In this document: positions 8,111 through 16,941 of the stretch, in pieces
Layout of the letters: each line of letters starts with the position of its first letter
How positions within the stretch are numbered: the first letter of the stretch is position 1
Position numbers and translations under genes: made by a program
DNA from: Ruegeria sp. HKCCD4315
GTDB taxonomy: Bacteria > Pseudomonadota > Alphaproteobacteria > Rhodobacterales > Rhodobacteraceae
Reading direction: 5' to 3'
NCBI RefSeq assembly: GCF_013112245.1
Contig: NZ_WVRN01000001.1
Location: 1,492,501-1,556,500 of the forward strand
DNA: 64,000 nucleotides
The notes under the pieces: model-generated
The model's input: only the letters and a program-made list of their open reading frames with translations
What the model was told of the DNA's origin: nothing
The model's database searches: none

Positions 8111-9511
8111 TCAGACCGAGGGGTAGCAGAAGCTGTCGGTTGAACAGTCTCCGCCCTCCAGCCGGATTTGGTGGCTGCGGTAGCCGTCGGGGAACTCGAC
8201 CCAGAATTTCGGATCCAACGTCAACCCTCCGTTCTCGCCAACATCGGCCTTGACCATGGCCGCGCCGCCTTCGCCCGGATAGAATTGATCGTCCCAGGTG
8301 GAATAGAGCGAGTTGGTCCAATAGACGCGTTTGCCGTCACGGCTGATTTCAACCATTTGCGGACCGTAACCAAAACTCTGGCCATTTGGATGCTTGGTTT
8401 TCTTAACGATCCCCCCGATTTCAACCATACCAGCCAGCTTGGGGTTCATTGGGTCCGACACATCGTATTGATGCATCTCACCGGTGCCCCAGCACGAGAC
8501 GTAGAGGTATTTGTCATCCAGGCTCAGGTCGATGTCAGTGACCAACGGTGGCACCGCCGAAAACCCTTTGAGCAGATCTGGCAGATCATCGGGATCAGCT
8601 GGTTGCGGATCGATGGTGATGGTTTTCTTGGCCTCGAATGTGCCGTCATCATTGCGCCACCAGGTGAAGATCGCACCTTGCAAGTTGGTGGTGTCTACGA
8701 CAACCCCGCAGAACCCATACTGCTTGACCGGGTCATGGGCCGGACGGATTTCCAGTGCCATCTGGTGGTTTTCACCAAGATCGATGGTCTGGATATTGGT
8801 CCGGTTACGCAGGTTCCAGAAATGGATGCGGTGACCGTATTTGTTCGAAAGCAAGTCTTCGGCCACTATCCCGTTTTCGAACTGAGGCGGCAGACCCCAT
8901 TCAGAACTGACCATGTAATCGCGCGGGAGGTTCCACCAGAAATCATAATGCTTGTCCTGCACACCGCGCTCGATCTCATAGCGGCCGATGATCTCAAAGC
9001 TCTCACAATCCATAATGAAGATGCCCGGAGGACCATCAGTGCCGTCCGCGCCACCGCCGCCCAGCGTGCTGACATAGATGCCCTCAGGCCCGCAATGGAT
9101 TGTGTGTGGGCGGGAATATCCAGTCTTGGCAAAGACTTCTTCGGGTTCGATGATCTTGTGAATCTTCGCCTCAAGTGGGTTTTTAACGTCGATGACGTAA
9201 ATCCGGCTGGATCGAATGCCGGGGATGATCAGATAGCGCCGCTCCAGAAAGGCGTGCCCGGTCAACGGTGACAAGGCGGACGAGCAGGCATTCCATCCGA
9301 AATGGTGAAACTCATCGCCCTTCTCAGGCATGATCACCTGATGAACAATTTTTCCAAAATCGTCGGATGTTGGATCGACATTCACAACCGCCAACCCGTC
9401 TGGTTGCGAAAAATCCGGGCTAAGCATCAAGGTGAAAGCAAGCGTTTCAGTAGGCCCCTCCATCGCGAGCTTGGCGGATGGGTAAAAGGTTGGGTCCGGT
9501 CTAGTGTTCAT
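8111..9511 (-). CDS. mtoX: Methanethiol oxidase (selenium-binding protein family)
   Basis: 466 residues. The ATG at 9511 follows a strong GGGAGGA site; a longer form from 9541 is unlikely. The sequence is full length for the SBP56/SELENBP1 family. The conserved HHFGWNACSSAL motif places a Cys at residue 76, with GYSRPHTIHCGPEGIYVSTLGG, FDFWWN-like and CGVVVDTTNLQGAIFTWW blades of a beta-propeller. Bacterial members (MtoX) are copper enzymes oxidising methanethiol to formaldehyde, sulfide and peroxide. No signal peptide is visible, unlike the periplasmic Hyphomicrobium enzyme. Methanethiol is a product of the DmdA-initiated pathway encoded 3 kb away, which supports this substrate. Confidence 0.88.
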   Translation of the reverse strand: MNTRPDPTFYPSAKLAMEGPTETLAFTLMLSPDFSQPDGLAVVNVDPTSDDFGKIVHQVIMPEKGDEFHHFGWNACSSALSPLTGHAFLERRYLIIPGIRSSRIYVIDVKNPLEAKIHKIIEPEEVFAKTGYSRPHTIHCGPEGIYVSTLGGGGADGTDGPPGIFIMDCESFEIIGRYEIERGVQDKHYDFWWNLPRDYMVSSEWGLPPQFENGIVAEDLLSNKYGHRIHFWNLRNRTNIQTIDLGENHQMALEIRPAHDPVKQYGFCGVVVDTTNLQGAIFTWWRNDDGTFEAKKTITIDPQPADPDDLPDLLKGFSAVPPLVTDIDLSLDDKYLYVSCWGTGEMHQYDVSDPMNPKLAGMVEIGGIVKKTKHPNGQSFGYGPQMVEISRDGKRVYWTNSLYSTWDDQFYPGEGGAAMVKADVGENGGLTLDPKFWVEFPDGYRSHQIRLEGGDCSTDSFCYPSV

Positions 9512-9625
9512 AACGTCCTCCCGTAAGTCATTGATCTTCAATTCGTATTGAGAGTTCCGGTCTTGGCGCCGGATGACATTCTGCCTGCTCGTCTTCCTTT
9601 CGTTGCCTAAGCGCGCATTGGGCGC

Positions 9626-10357
9626 TCAAGCTGGTTTGCGTTTACGCTCGGCCACGTCCTGCGCCAATTGGCGGGTGTAGTGTTCTAGATCGTTCAGCGC
9701 GGCGTCCACGGTTTCGGCGTCCTGCGATTCAAGCGCGTCAACTATTCTGCTGTGCAGCGCTATGATTTCTTCACGAGACCGCGCGGTGAAAGTGATCATG
9801 TTCATCAGCGGCTGCATCGCCTCAACCGCTCCGGCCAATTGATATGACAGGACTGGGTTTCCAGCCCCATCCACCAAGGCACGGTGAAAGGTCACGTCAG
9901 ATGCACAAAACGCTTCGTCTGTCAGACCCGGTTGAGATTGACGAAATATCTCGGCCCGCATGGTGGCCAATTGATCTGCGGTGCGTCGCTGCGCGGACAA
10001 AGGCGCACAAGCTCTTTCCAAAGCGTAACGCGCCTCGCAAGCGGTATCAAAGCTGACCGCGTTCATCGACAGCAGCAAGGTCGAGGTTGTGATCTGCTGG
10101 GAATAGGCGTCCTCAAAACTCAGCCGATTTACAAACGCGCCGCCCGATGCCCCACGCTGTGTGCGGATCAGGGATTGCGCCGCCAATCGTTTTAACGCTT
10201 CACGCACGGTTGGACGCGACACCTGAAATTGTTCTGACAACTCGGCCTCAGACGGCAAGCGGGCATCCACGATCAACTCACCTGACACAATCGCGTCCCG
10301 AATGGCTTGAGCGATCTGAGCGGACAGGTCAGCGGTTTTCTGGGGCGCGGTTTTCAT
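9626..10357 (-). CDS. FCD-domain GntR-family regulator
   Basis: 243 residues. The N-terminal winged helix (LSAQIAQAIRDAIVSGELIVDARLPSEAELSEQFQVSRPTVREALKRL, residues about 10-60) is that of GntR/FadR proteins. The C-terminal helical FCD domain holds candidate metal or ligand residues (D...H in SDVTFHRALV, later H in IIALHSRIVDAL). FCD regulators usually sense small carboxylates or acyl-CoAs. It lies upstream of mtoX in the same direction and diverges from the DUF2182-dmdA unit, with two TGTC/GACA sites between. It may thus control both sides, possibly in response to a DMSP-derived acid; that is inference. Confidence 0.9.
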   Translation of the reverse strand: MKTAPQKTADLSAQIAQAIRDAIVSGELIVDARLPSEAELSEQFQVSRPTVREALKRLAAQSLIRTQRGASGGAFVNRLSFEDAYSQQITTSTLLLSMNAVSFDTACEARYALERACAPLSAQRRTADQLATMRAEIFRQSQPGLTDEAFCASDVTFHRALVDGAGNPVLSYQLAGAVEAMQPLMNMITFTARSREEIIALHSRIVDALESQDAETVDAALNDLEHYTRQLAQDVAERKRKPA

Positions 10358-10385
10358 GTTCAGAGGACCTTGGGCAAATTTTTAT

Positions 10386-10411
10386 TTGTCTGACATTTAA
10401 AAGTCTGACAT
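10386..10411. promoter_or_regulatory. Tandem operator candidates for the GntR regulator
   Basis: Two copies of GTCTGACATTT occur 15 bases apart. The first has the perfect inverted repeat TGTC-T-GACA (10387-10395), and the second is AGTC-T-GACA (10402-10410). The half-site pattern fits FadR/FCD-type operators. They lie in the 88-base gap between the divergent regulator and DUF2182 genes, where autoregulation and control of dmdA are both possible. Confidence 0.5.
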
Positions 10412-10445
10412 TTGAAAAGCAAGGGAGTTGAGTCGGGAGGCCGAA

Positions 10446-11237
10446 GTGAGTCGTACGTGGCTGCGCAGCGGAATGTGGCTGGGCTTTTATGTCCTGATCC
10501 TGTGGGCGTGGTGGGTCATGTTCTCGATGAGCCGGGACATGGACCTTGATCTGATAGGTCGCCCCGGACCCATGGGACAGACCATGGCGGCCATGGATCC
10601 GCGCATGGACATGTATATGCCCATGGCCGAGTTCGGGCCGTTGTTTTCAATGTGGGCGATCATGATGGCGGCGATGATGCTGCCGACACTTGTACCAACC
10701 CTGCGCAGCTATGATGACCTGATCCGCAGTGCAAATGGTAGCCGCGCAGGCTGGCTAGGCGTTCTGGCGGGGTACTGGCTCGTTTGGGTCGGATTTGCGG
10801 CTCTGATCACCGGGATTCAACTGATTTTGCTGTTTGGCGGTGTGGTCGATATGCTGGGCATCGCCAAGTCTGGCTGGGTTGCGGGCGGATTGATGATCGC
10901 AGTGGGGGCCTTTCAGTTCACCCGCGTGAAAGAGGTCTGCCACGGCGTTTGCCATGCTCCGATGACCTATTTTCTGGGCCATTGGAAAACCGGTTTCGCA
11001 GGCGGTGTTCGCATGGGTTTGGGCCTGGGCGCGTTTTGCGTGGGCTGCTGCTGGGGTTTCATGGTGCTGGGATTCGTGGGTGGTGTCATGAGCTTGTTGT
11101 GGATGGGTCTCGCGACACTGTTCATGGTTTTGGAAAAACTCCCACAAATCGGGCACGCGATAACGCGGCCTATGGGGTTTGCACTGATTGCGGGTGGTCT
11201 GGTCCTGCTCGTCTATCCAATTAGTTACGGAGGTTAA
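10446..11237 (+). CDS. DUF2182 membrane protein, Met/Cys-rich
   Basis: 263 residues from GTG at 10446, chosen because GGGAGG lies eight bases upstream; a TTG at 10428 is less likely. About six membrane helices are predicted. A Met-rich external-looking segment (residues 43-60, MGQTMAAMDPRMDMYMPM) precedes the family's AIMMAAMMLPTLVP helix. CHGVCHAP and CVGCCWGF add Cys and His. DUF2182 proteins are described as putative metal-binding membrane proteins and often pair with DUF1326, as here. First gene of a plus-strand unit leading to dmdA. Confidence 0.85.
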   Translation: MSRTWLRSGMWLGFYVLILWAWWVMFSMSRDMDLDLIGRPGPMGQTMAAMDPRMDMYMPMAEFGPLFSMWAIMMAAMMLPTLVPTLRSYDDLIRSANGSRAGWLGVLAGYWLVWVGFAALITGIQLILLFGGVVDMLGIAKSGWVAGGLMIAVGAFQFTRVKEVCHGVCHAPMTYFLGHWKTGFAGGVRMGLGLGAFCVGCCWGFMVLGFVGGVMSLLWMGLATLFMVLEKLPQIGHAITRPMGFALIAGGLVLLVYPISYGG

Positions 11238-11241
11238 GCCA

Positions 11242-11946
11242 ATGGCAAAAAACAGAAAACCAGAAGCTGATCGGTTACCTATCAGTCAACGGATCGACAG
11301 CCGGATGCCTAACCCCAAGCGGCGCGAAATGAGCCCAACGGATTGGTCGATCAAAGGCGAATTGATCCTGAACTGTTCGTGCGATGTTTTCTGCCCCTGC
11401 GTGGTGTCGTTGGGTGCGCACCCTCCGACCGAAGGCCATTGTCATGCCTGGATGGGCATCATCATCGATGACGGGCATTACGAGGGCGAAGATCTGTCGG
11501 GGCTGAATGTTGGTTTGTTGGTCGATATTCCGGGCCGGATGGGCGAAGGCCAGTGGAAAGTGGCGGCTTATGTAGACGAACGTGCCAGTGGCAAGGCGTA
11601 TAACGGGTTGCTGCAAATCTTCAGCGGGCAGGCGGGCGGAACCACCGGGCTGTTCACCATGCTGGTCAGTGAGATCATCGGGGCCGAGCGCGCGCCCGTT
11701 CAGATCGAAAGAGACGGCACCAAGCGCCGCATCATGATTGGCCGAAAAATACAGGGCGAGATTGAGATGCTGGGCGGTAAAGATCCAGAACATCCCGTTA
11801 TGGTGTCGAACTCGAAATACTGGATGGGCCCCGATATTATTGTCGCCCGTGGCACCAAGTCCAAAGTACGTGACTATGGCCGTGTCTGGGACTTTGGCGG
11901 TAAGTCGGCCGAGATTTGTCCAATTGACTGGCATGGGCCCAAGTAA
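11242..11946 (+). CDS. DUF1326 domain protein
   Basis: 234 residues from ATG at 11242 after a clear GGAGG. The diagnostic motif GELILNCSCDVFCPC gives four close cysteines (45, 47, 51, 53), followed by HCHAWMGI and GNY-like DGHYEGEDLSGLNVG. The family is of unknown biochemical function; the CxCxxxCxC arrangement suggests a metal site. No export signal is evident. It begins four bases after the DUF2182 stop and overlaps the DinB-like gene (TAATG). Confidence 0.88.
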   Translation: MAKNRKPEADRLPISQRIDSRMPNPKRREMSPTDWSIKGELILNCSCDVFCPCVVSLGAHPPTEGHCHAWMGIIIDDGHYEGEDLSGLNVGLLVDIPGRMGEGQWKVAAYVDERASGKAYNGLLQIFSGQAGGTTGLFTMLVSEIIGAERAPVQIERDGTKRRIMIGRKIQGEIEMLGGKDPEHPVMVSNSKYWMGPDIIVARGTKSKVRDYGRVWDFGGKSAEICPIDWHGPK

Positions 11947-12473
11947 TGATCTCCGGTGCATATGCGCGTGAGTTGGCGCAATACAATCATTGGCAAAACA
12001 AGCAGTTGGCGGAGTTTCTGCAAGCTTTGACTCATGAGGAACTGGTCCTTGAACGCGGAGCGTTTTTCGGGTCGATCCTGGGAACAGCCAACCATTTGCT
12101 CTGGGGGGATTGGATCTGGATGTCTCGCTTTGAAAAGGCAGATGGACCGGAAAGCAACATTCATCGAACAGGCGGTGGAATTCACGAAAGCGTGTATCTG
12201 TGCCCCGACCTGTCCGCATGGCTGCCCCTGCGAGAAAAGATTGACGCCCGCATCATCCGTTGGGCTGACAGCTTGGGGGATGAACCTCTGACGGGTCCGT
12301 TCACGTGGTATTCAGCCGCGAAAGAGGCTGACATTACTTTGCCTTATGCGCGCTGCGTCATCCATATGTTCAATCATCAAACTCACCACCGGGGACAAGT
12401 GCACAAGATGTTGACCGAGGCGGGATCTGAAGCGCCTGTCAGCGATCTAGTCTTCATGCCGCAGGAGGATTGA
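11946..12473 (+). CDS. DinB-family four-helix protein
   Basis: 175 residues. The DinB/YfiT-like fold has three metal-ligand histidines: one in LGTANHLLWGD (near residue 46) and two in the MFNHQTHHRGQVHKML segment near residues 140-146. Such proteins include bacillithiol- and mycothiol-dependent transferases and many uncharacterised divalent-metal proteins. This is a DinB superfamily name only, not the SOS polymerase DinB. Its start overlaps the DUF1326 stop, and dmdA starts directly after its TGA. Confidence 0.85.
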   Translation: MISGAYARELAQYNHWQNKQLAEFLQALTHEELVLERGAFFGSILGTANHLLWGDWIWMSRFEKADGPESNIHRTGGGIHESVYLCPDLSAWLPLREKIDARIIRWADSLGDEPLTGPFTWYSAAKEADITLPYARCVIHMFNHQTHHRGQVHKMLTEAGSEAPVSDLVFMPQED

Positions 12474-13577
12474 ATGCCGCAAATATCTCCTTCGCGCCGT
12501 CTGAGGCGCACGCCATTCTCGGATGGGGTCGAAGCTGCTGGGGTCACTGGATATACGGTATATAACCGTATGTTATTGCCTACTGTTTTCGAAAGCGTCG
12601 AGGCTGACTATCGGCATTTGAAGACCCATGTACAGGTGTGGGATGTGGCTTGCGAACGGCAAGTCGAACTGCGCGGGCCGGATGCTGCTCGGCTGATGCA
12701 GATGCTAACCCCGCGCGATTTGCGGGGGATGTTGCCGGGCCAGTGTTTCTATGTGCCGATCGTTGATGAGACCGGTGGAATGCTGAATGATCCGGTAGCC
12801 GTGAAACTGTCTGAAGATCGGTGGTGGATTTCGATTGCTGACAGTGACCTGTTGCTATGGGTCAAAGGGATCGCCGTTGGATACCGTTTGGATGTGTTGG
12901 TTGACGAGCCGGATGTATCTCCGCTTGCGGTTCAAGGCCCAAAGGCAGACGAGCTTATGGCGCGCGTGTTTGGCGACCGCGTGCGGGACATCCGATTCTT
13001 CAGGTTCGATATGTTCGAGTTTGAGGGGCGCGATCTGGCAATTGCGCGTTCGGGCTACTCCAAACAGGGCGGGTTTGAAATCTATGTTGAAGGCAGCGAA
13101 ATCGGAATGCCCCTTTGGAACGCGTTGTTTGCAGCAGGCGAAGATCTTCAGGTGCGCGCTGGCTGTCCGAACCTGATCGAGCGGATCGAGGGCGGTTTGT
13201 TGTCTTATGGCAATGACATGACCGACGATAACACGCCACACGAATGTGGGTTGGGCAAATTCTGCAACACCAACACCGCAATTGGGTGCATTGGGCGCGA
13301 CGCGTTGCTGCGTGTGGCGAAAGAGGGGCCGATTCAGCAAATCCGACCCATCGCGATTGCGGGCGACCCTGTTCCGGGTTGTGATCGACCCTGGGGCCTT
13401 TACGCGGACGGAAAGTGGGTTGGGCAGGTAACGTCGGCGGCCTGGTCCCCGGATTTCAAGACCAATGTGGCTATTGGAATGGTGCGGTTGAGCCATTGGG
13501 ATGCGGGAACGGAACTGGATATCGAGGTGCCGGGCGGGATGCGGCGCGCAACTGTGCAGTCGCATTTCTGGGTTTAA
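12474..13577 (+). CDS. dmdA: Dimethylsulfoniopropionate demethylase
   Basis: 367 residues, GcvT/aminomethyltransferase fold. It transfers a methyl group from DMSP to tetrahydrofolate, giving methylmercaptopropionate and 5-methyl-THF. Recognition rests on the N-terminus PSRRLRRTPFSDGVEAAGV followed by GYTVYNRMLLPTVFES, together with VWDVACERQVELRGPDA, SPLAVQGPKAD, SGYSKQGGFEIYVEGSE and GLLSYGNDMT...ECGLGKFCN. These closely follow what I recall of the Ruegeria pomeroyi enzyme (SPO1913), not a generic glycine-cleavage T protein. GGAGG precedes the ATG. Next comes acuI, as in R. pomeroyi. Confidence 0.93.
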   Translation: MPQISPSRRLRRTPFSDGVEAAGVTGYTVYNRMLLPTVFESVEADYRHLKTHVQVWDVACERQVELRGPDAARLMQMLTPRDLRGMLPGQCFYVPIVDETGGMLNDPVAVKLSEDRWWISIADSDLLLWVKGIAVGYRLDVLVDEPDVSPLAVQGPKADELMARVFGDRVRDIRFFRFDMFEFEGRDLAIARSGYSKQGGFEIYVEGSEIGMPLWNALFAAGEDLQVRAGCPNLIERIEGGLLSYGNDMTDDNTPHECGLGKFCNTNTAIGCIGRDALLRVAKEGPIQQIRPIAIAGDPVPGCDRPWGLYADGKWVGQVTSAAWSPDFKTNVAIGMVRLSHWDAGTELDIEVPGGMRRATVQSHFWV

Positions 13578-13681
13578 CACAAGGGTTGGGGGCGCTGCCT
13601 CCGTCGCTGCGCGACTCCCCCGAGGTATTTTGGGCCAGGTGAAGGACTGGTCTGGTCAAGGAAACACGAAAGGATTTGAGA

Positions 13682-14677
13682 ATGTTCAATGCGTTGGTGA
13701 TGGACAAGGACGAAGAGAGCGGCTTGGCGAGTGCATCGGTCAAGCAGCTTTCATTGGATGATCTTCCACATGGTGAGGTGACTGTGGCGGTGGAGTTTTC
13801 AACCGTGAATTATAAGGACGGTCTGTGCCTGTCACCCAAAGGGGGTGGGCTGGTGCGGGCATATCCGCATGTGCCGGGTATCGATTACGCCGGTACGGTC
13901 GAAGCCTCGTCAGATGAGCGATACAAACCCGGCGACAAGGTTGTTCTGACCGGTTGGCGTGTGGGCGAGGCGCATTGGGGCGGCTATTCTCAGAAAGCCA
14001 ATGCGCGGGCGGACTGGCTGGTTCCGCTGCCCGACGGGCTGGACGCACGTCAGGCCATGGCTGTGGGTACGGCTGGGTTTACGGCCATGCTTGCGGTGAT
14101 GGCGTTGGAAGATCATGGGCTGACCCCGGATCGGGGACCGGTTTTGGTGACCGGCGCTGCAGGTGGTGTTGGGTCGGTGGCCACAGCCATTCTGGGCAAT
14201 CTGGGGTATGAGGTGGCGGCTGTGACCGGGCGCCCCGAAACCGGTGACTATTTGAAATCGCTTGGCGCGACAACGATTGTGCCCCGCGAAGAGTTGAATG
14301 AAACCACCAAGCGCCCGTTGGAAAGTGAAACCTGGGCTGGCTGTGTAGACGCGGTGGGCGGAGATATGTTGGCGCGTGTTCTGGGGCAGATGAAATACGG
14401 CTGCTCGGTTGCTGCCGTCGGTTTGGCCGGAGGCGCGGCCCTGCCTGCGACTGTGATTCCATTCCTGTTGCGGGGCGTGAACCTGTTGGGCATCGACAGC
14501 GTGATGCAGCCTTACGACAACCGACTGCGCGCGTGGCAGCGGATCGCGACCGATCTGCCGATGGACAAGCTGGAGGCGATGGTTCAGCCAGCCGCTTTGT
14601 CAGATCTACCACAGCTTGGTGCGGATATTCTGAAGGGTCAGGTCAAAGGTCGCGTTGTTGTTGATGTGAACGCCTGA
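13682..14677 (+). CDS. acuI: Acrylyl-CoA reductase (NADPH)
   Basis: 331 residues, medium-chain dehydrogenase/reductase without zinc ligands. Key segments are VEFSTVNYKDGLCLSPKGG near the N-terminus, PHVPGIDYAGTVEAS, VVLTGWRVGEAHWGGYSQKA and the nucleotide-binding VLVTGAAGGVGSVA. These fit the AcuI/YhdH group. AcuI reduces acryloyl-CoA to propionyl-CoA, which detoxifies acrylate from DMSP cleavage and allows three-carbon assimilation. ATG 13682 is used; a TTG six bases earlier is less likely. The 104-base gap after dmdA includes no clear terminator, so read-through is likely. Confidence 0.92.
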   Translation: MFNALVMDKDEESGLASASVKQLSLDDLPHGEVTVAVEFSTVNYKDGLCLSPKGGGLVRAYPHVPGIDYAGTVEASSDERYKPGDKVVLTGWRVGEAHWGGYSQKANARADWLVPLPDGLDARQAMAVGTAGFTAMLAVMALEDHGLTPDRGPVLVTGAAGGVGSVATAILGNLGYEVAAVTGRPETGDYLKSLGATTIVPREELNETTKRPLESETWAGCVDAVGGDMLARVLGQMKYGCSVAAVGLAGGAALPATVIPFLLRGVNLLGIDSVMQPYDNRLRAWQRIATDLPMDKLEAMVQPAALSDLPQLGADILKGQVKGRVVVDVNA

Positions 14678-14693
14678 AGTTGACGCGTACTGC

Positions 14694-14723
14694 ATCCTCG
14701 GGCGGGCGCGCCTGGCCGAGGAT
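14694..14723 (+). terminator. Hairpin after acuI
   Basis: ATCCTCGG (14694-14701) pairs with CCGAGGAT (14716-14723) around a 14-base GC-rich loop, 17 bases beyond the acuI stop. No T-run follows, so it may end transcription weakly or only protect the 3' end. Confidence 0.45.
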
Positions 14724-14857
14724 CGGATCGGAGTTGGTACAAAATGGTCGCAACACCTCTGGCCATTGATACAATTCCCGACCATGATTGCTATACATCC
14801 CAATTGTGATGGCGTAAGACCCATCCAAAGAGTACCTGAAAACGGGGAGTGAGCAGC

Positions 14858-15421
14858 ATGTCTGACGACTTCGAACTGGACACCGATGATCTCAAGCGCC
14901 GCATGGATGGCGCCATGGCCAATCTGAAAACTGAATTTGCCTCGCTGCGTACGGGTCGGGCTTCGGCATCTATGCTCGAGCCTGTCATGGTTGACGCCTA
15001 TGGCTCGCTGACTCCGATCAACCAGGTGGGGACGGTGAACGTGCCGGAACCGCGGATGGTGACTGTAAATGTGTGGGATAAGTCACTGGTTGGTAAGGTG
15101 GAAAAGGCCATTCGCGAAAGCGGGCTTGGTATCAACCCTCAGCTGAACGGCACAATCATCATGTTGCCGATCCCGGAACTCAACGAAGAACGTCGGCGCG
15201 AGCTTGGCAAGGTTGCGGGGCAATATGCGGAAAGTGCTCGGGTTTCGATCCGTAACGTGCGCCGCGACGGTATGGACCAGATCAAGAAGGCCAAGGCCGA
15301 TGGGATGTCGGAAGATGACCAGAAACTTTGGGAAAGCGAAGTTCAGGATCTGACCGATGAAATGATCAAGGCCGTCGACGCCGCACTTGAGACCAAGCAA
15401 TCTGAAATCATGCAGGTCTGA
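14858..15421 (+). CDS. frr: Ribosome recycling factor
   Basis: 187 residues, the normal length. Splits post-termination ribosomes together with EF-G. Recognised by [25 protein letters not shown], the [24 protein letters not shown] segment, [33 protein letters not shown] and the C-terminal long helix. ATG 14858 has GGGGAG at good spacing; a GTG nine bases upstream overlaps that site. It heads the envelope cluster; the usual partner pyrH is not immediately upstream. Confidence 0.97.
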   Translation: MSDDFELDTDDLKRRMDGAMANLKTEFASLRTGRASASMLEPVMVDAYGSLTPINQVGTVNVPEPRMVTVNVWDKSLVGKVEKAIRESGLGINPQLNGTIIMLPIPELNEERRRELGKVAGQYAESARVSIRNVRRDGMDQIKKAKADGMSEDDQKLWESEVQDLTDEMIKAVDAALETKQSEIMQV

Positions 15422-15430
15422 GCTGGTTTG

Positions 15431-16162
15431 ATGCCCAAAGATCCCCAAACCGATCCGGTTTCCGGCCCGCGCCACGTCGCTATCATTATGGATGGCAATG
15501 GTCGTTGGGCACAGGCGCGTGGCCGTCCCAGACTGTTTGGTCATCACGCAGGTGCACGGCGTGTCCGCGAGGTGGTAGAGGCCTGCCCGGGATTGGGGAT
15601 CAAATATCTCACAGTGTTTGCGTTTTCGACCGAGAACTGGAAACGAACACAGGTTGAAGTCGCGGGCCTGATGAGCCTGTTCCGTCGATACATCATCAAG
15701 GAAACCCGAACTCTCGCCGACAATGGAATTCGCGTGCGGTTCATCGGTGATCGGGTCCGTCTGGATTCAAAACTGACCGAGCTGATGGATTCTCTGGAAC
15801 AGGAAACGAAGGACAACGACCTTGTTCATTTGACCGTAGCGTTGAATTACGGTGGTCGGGATGAGGTGGCACGCGCTACTAAACGGCTGGCGCGTGATGT
15901 TGCCGAAGGGCGTTTAAAGCCTGAAGAGGTGGATGAAGAAACGCTGCCTAAGTATCTGGATACGCGCGTTCTTCCGGATCCGGATCTTGTTATTCGGACC
16001 AGTGGCGAAGCACGAATCTCTAATTTTCTTTTGTGGCAGTCGGCGTATTCGGAATACGAATTCATTGATACGCTTTGGCCGGATTTCACAGCAGCCGAAT
16101 TGGAAGCCTTGTGCCGCAACTACGGGTCCAGAGAGCGTCGGTTCGGAGCGGTGCTGGCATGA
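15431..16162 (+). CDS. uppS: Undecaprenyl diphosphate synthase
   Basis: 243 residues. Adds isopentenyl units in cis to farnesyl diphosphate to make the undecaprenyl carrier for peptidoglycan and other glycans. The signature HVAIIMDGNGRWAQARG holds the catalytic Asp, with YLTVFAFSTENWKR and DLVIRTSGEARISNFLLWQSAYSE also present. The ATG follows the frr stop by nine bases with a weak ribosome site. The stop overlaps the cdsA start (ATGA). Confidence 0.97.
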   Translation: MPKDPQTDPVSGPRHVAIIMDGNGRWAQARGRPRLFGHHAGARRVREVVEACPGLGIKYLTVFAFSTENWKRTQVEVAGLMSLFRRYIIKETRTLADNGIRVRFIGDRVRLDSKLTELMDSLEQETKDNDLVHLTVALNYGGRDEVARATKRLARDVAEGRLKPEEVDEETLPKYLDTRVLPDPDLVIRTSGEARISNFLLWQSAYSEYEFIDTLWPDFTAAELEALCRNYGSRERRFGAVLA

Positions 16163-16941
16163 GCGAAGGCCGATGGTCTGACCTGACAGCACGGGTTCTT
16201 TCTGCTGCGGTACTGGTCCTGATTGGCGCGGTCGAGGTGTGGCTGGGCGGCATCTGGTTCGAGATTTTTATCGCGGTGGCCTGTGGTCTAATGACCTGGG
16301 AACTGGTTCGGATGATTGAGCCGAACAGCCAGAGCACGGGAATTCAGTTGGGCATCCTGACAAGCGCTGCGGTTCTGCTCAGTTATCATGTGCCACCGCT
16401 GTACACATTGCCTGTTGTTGTCGCGCCTGCATTGGTGGGTATGGGGCAGATGAGCCGGTCGAAAATTCTGTACGGGCTGTTTGCAGTTTGGATCGTCGGG
16501 GCCGGGTTGGGTTTTATCTCGATCCGCGAAAATTTCGGCTTTGGCTGGATGGTGTGGTTGATCGCCGTGGTCGTGGCCACGGATGTCGCTGGTTACTTCG
16601 TCGGCAAAACAATCGGCGGTCCCAAGTTCTGGCCCAGGGTCAGCCCGAAGAAAACGTGGTCGGGAACCGCAGGTGGATGGGCTGCAGCGGCCTGTGTAGG
16701 GATCGCCTTTGCAACCCATGCCGGTTTCGGATTCGCCTTTGTCGTTGTTTCGGTGCTGGCTTCAATGGCAAGTCAGATCGGTGATATTATCGAAAGCGCG
16801 GTCAAACGTAAGTTTGGCGTCAAAGACAGTTCAAATCTGATCCCGGGCCACGGTGGCTTTCTGGATCGCTTCGACGGCATGATGGGCGCTGCTTTATTTG
16901 TTCTGATCGCAGGGTTGTTTTACGCGCCAGGTGGTATGTAA
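16159..16941 (+). CDS. cdsA: Phosphatidate cytidylyltransferase
   Basis: 260 residues. Converts phosphatidate and CTP to CDP-diacylglycerol at the inner membrane. The family signature lies near the C-terminus: QIGDIIESAVKRKFGVKD followed by SSNLIPGHGGFLDRFD. About seven membrane helices are predicted. I chose ATG 16159, which overlaps the uppS stop, over a reading frame extending 84 bases upstream inside uppS. Its TAA overlaps the dxr start. Confidence 0.96.
   Translation: MSEGRWSDLTARVLSAAVLVLIGAVEVWLGGIWFEIFIAVACGLMTWELVRMIEPNSQSTGIQLGILTSAAVLLSYHVPPLYTLPVVVAPALVGMGQMSRSKILYGLFAVWIVGAGLGFISIRENFGFGWMVWLIAVVVATDVAGYFVGKTIGGPKFWPRVSPKKTWSGTAGGWAAAACVGIAFATHAGFGFAFVVVSVLASMASQIGDIIESAVKRKFGVKDSSNLIPGHGGFLDRFDGMMGAALFVLIAGLFYAPGGM

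Noticed and set aside
8168..9271. Long plus-strand frame opposite the methanethiol oxidase gene
   Set aside because: Shadow frame in a GC-rich gene; the minus-strand product is a clear full-length family member.
11275..12219. Long minus-strand frame opposite DUF1326 and DinB-like genes
   Set aside because: Two recognised protein families on the plus strand explain the region.
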